Below the pieces are notes generated by a model. That model worked only from the letters and a program-made list of their open reading frames with translations. It was not told the DNA's origin and ran no database searches. The translations under genes and the position numbers were made by a program. From Aequorivita sp. (GTDB taxonomy: Bacteria > Bacteroidota > Bacteroidia > Flavobacteriales > Flavobacteriaceae): a DNA stretch of 64,000 bases. The stretch is taken from assembly GCA_030690315.1 (NCBI GenBank), contig JAUYGY010000023.1:1-64000 (forward strand), written 5' to 3'. This document shows, one piece after another, positions 63,867 to 64,000 of the stretch (within the stretch, counting starts at the first letter, position 1; the number at the start of each line of letters is the position of its first letter).

Positions 63867-64000
63867 TTAGTAAGTCCAAATTGTGCCGTTATAAAATACC
63901 CTACGAACAGTTGACCCCGTTCCACCTACTGCTGTGCCTGGGTTGACCGCTGAATCTGTACCATTTGTAACATAACACATATCCCCAATAGTTGGCGAAG
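63867..64000 (-). CDS. Prophage protein C-terminal end (cut by window edge)
   Basis: The minus-strand frame from the window edge reads SPTIGDMCYVTNGTDSAVNP, then GTAVGGTGSTVRRVFYNGTI and WTY, and stops at 63867. Gly/Thr/Asn-rich short strands ending in an aromatic motif resemble the end of phage tail-fibre or adhesin-like proteins. The rest lies beyond the window. Confidence 0.55.
   Translation of the reverse strand, partial: SPTIGDMCYVTNGTDSAVNPGTAVGGTGSTVRRVFYNGTIWTY

Larger units (their letters stand above)
51703..64000. mobile_element. Prophage-like element, left boundary in yifB, right end outside window
   Basis: From the yifB break to the window end, recognisable genes are of phage type (tape measure, tail proteins, terminase large subunit, lysozyme) plus accessory genes. 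Gene direction is mostly minus and the DNA appears more AT-rich than the eCIS region. No integrase or transposase lies near the left boundary. No portal, protease or major capsid gene is present between terminase and tail. Whether the element is complete cannot be judged, because it runs out of the window. Confidence 0.8.

Noticed and set aside
1..64000. tRNA or rRNA genes, including a tRNA attachment site for the prophage
   Set aside because: I saw no tRNA-like CCA-ended cloverleaf or rRNA sequence; the prophage border lies in yifB instead.

Overview
The window looks like a chromosome segment of a member of the Flavobacteriaceae (Bacteroidetes). The signs are AT-rich DNA, perfect Bacteroidetes -7 boxes (TAnnTTTG) before several genes, a menaquinone pathway, and family content typical of marine or soil flavobacteria. 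The genus cannot be fixed from the sequence alone.

Left part (1-24.9 kb) is mostly ordinary chromosome. It starts with the tail of an IS3-type transposase. Next come menaquinone genes (menB, then a menD / isochorismate synthase / hotdog thioesterase cluster), a secreted C1 peptidase, an S1-domain RNA-binding protein, a BASS-family transporter, dnaK, a membrane sulfatase-like enzyme, a umuDC-type operon, a ParE/RelE-type toxin-antitoxin pair, L-serine dehydratase, panB, an RluA-type pseudouridine synthase and a sensor kinase / response regulator operon.

The centre (25.2-47.4 kb) is one long same-strand locus for an extracellular contractile injection system (eCIS, the phage-tail-like Afp/PVC/AlgoCIS type). 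In order it has a DUF4255 cap/terminator protein, an unknown 291-aa protein, sheath, two tube proteins, a DUF5908 peptide, a LysM-type tube/baseplate protein, a VgrG-like spike and a PAAR tip. These are followed by a gp25-like protein, two large baseplate proteins, an unknown 873-aa protein, a tape-measure protein, a multidomain DUF4157 protein (probable cargo), a beta-propeller-like protein and an AAA+ ATPase. A consensus promoter and three back-to-back hairpins precede the first gene. A small two-component operon diverges from it and is a plausible regulator.

Right part (47.6-64 kb): an M16 peptidase lipoprotein is followed by yifB/comM, whose 5' third is missing. The break lies at about 51,702, and from there to the window end the DNA is prophage-like, mostly on the minus strand. 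It carries a TIR/deoxyribosyltransferase-like gene at its edge, small membrane proteins, a tape measure, tail proteins, a terminase large subunit and a lysozyme. No portal or capsid gene is visible in the window.

A feature at another scale is short tandem arrays of 7-bp units in intergenic gaps. The unit sequence differs at each locus, but the period is constant at 7, with relatives of 14 and 21 bp and one 8-bp array. They often abut stop codons and in one case seem to have overrun a gene start (the RluA-type gene). The umuD homologue has lost both catalytic residues needed for self-cleavage although umuC looks intact.
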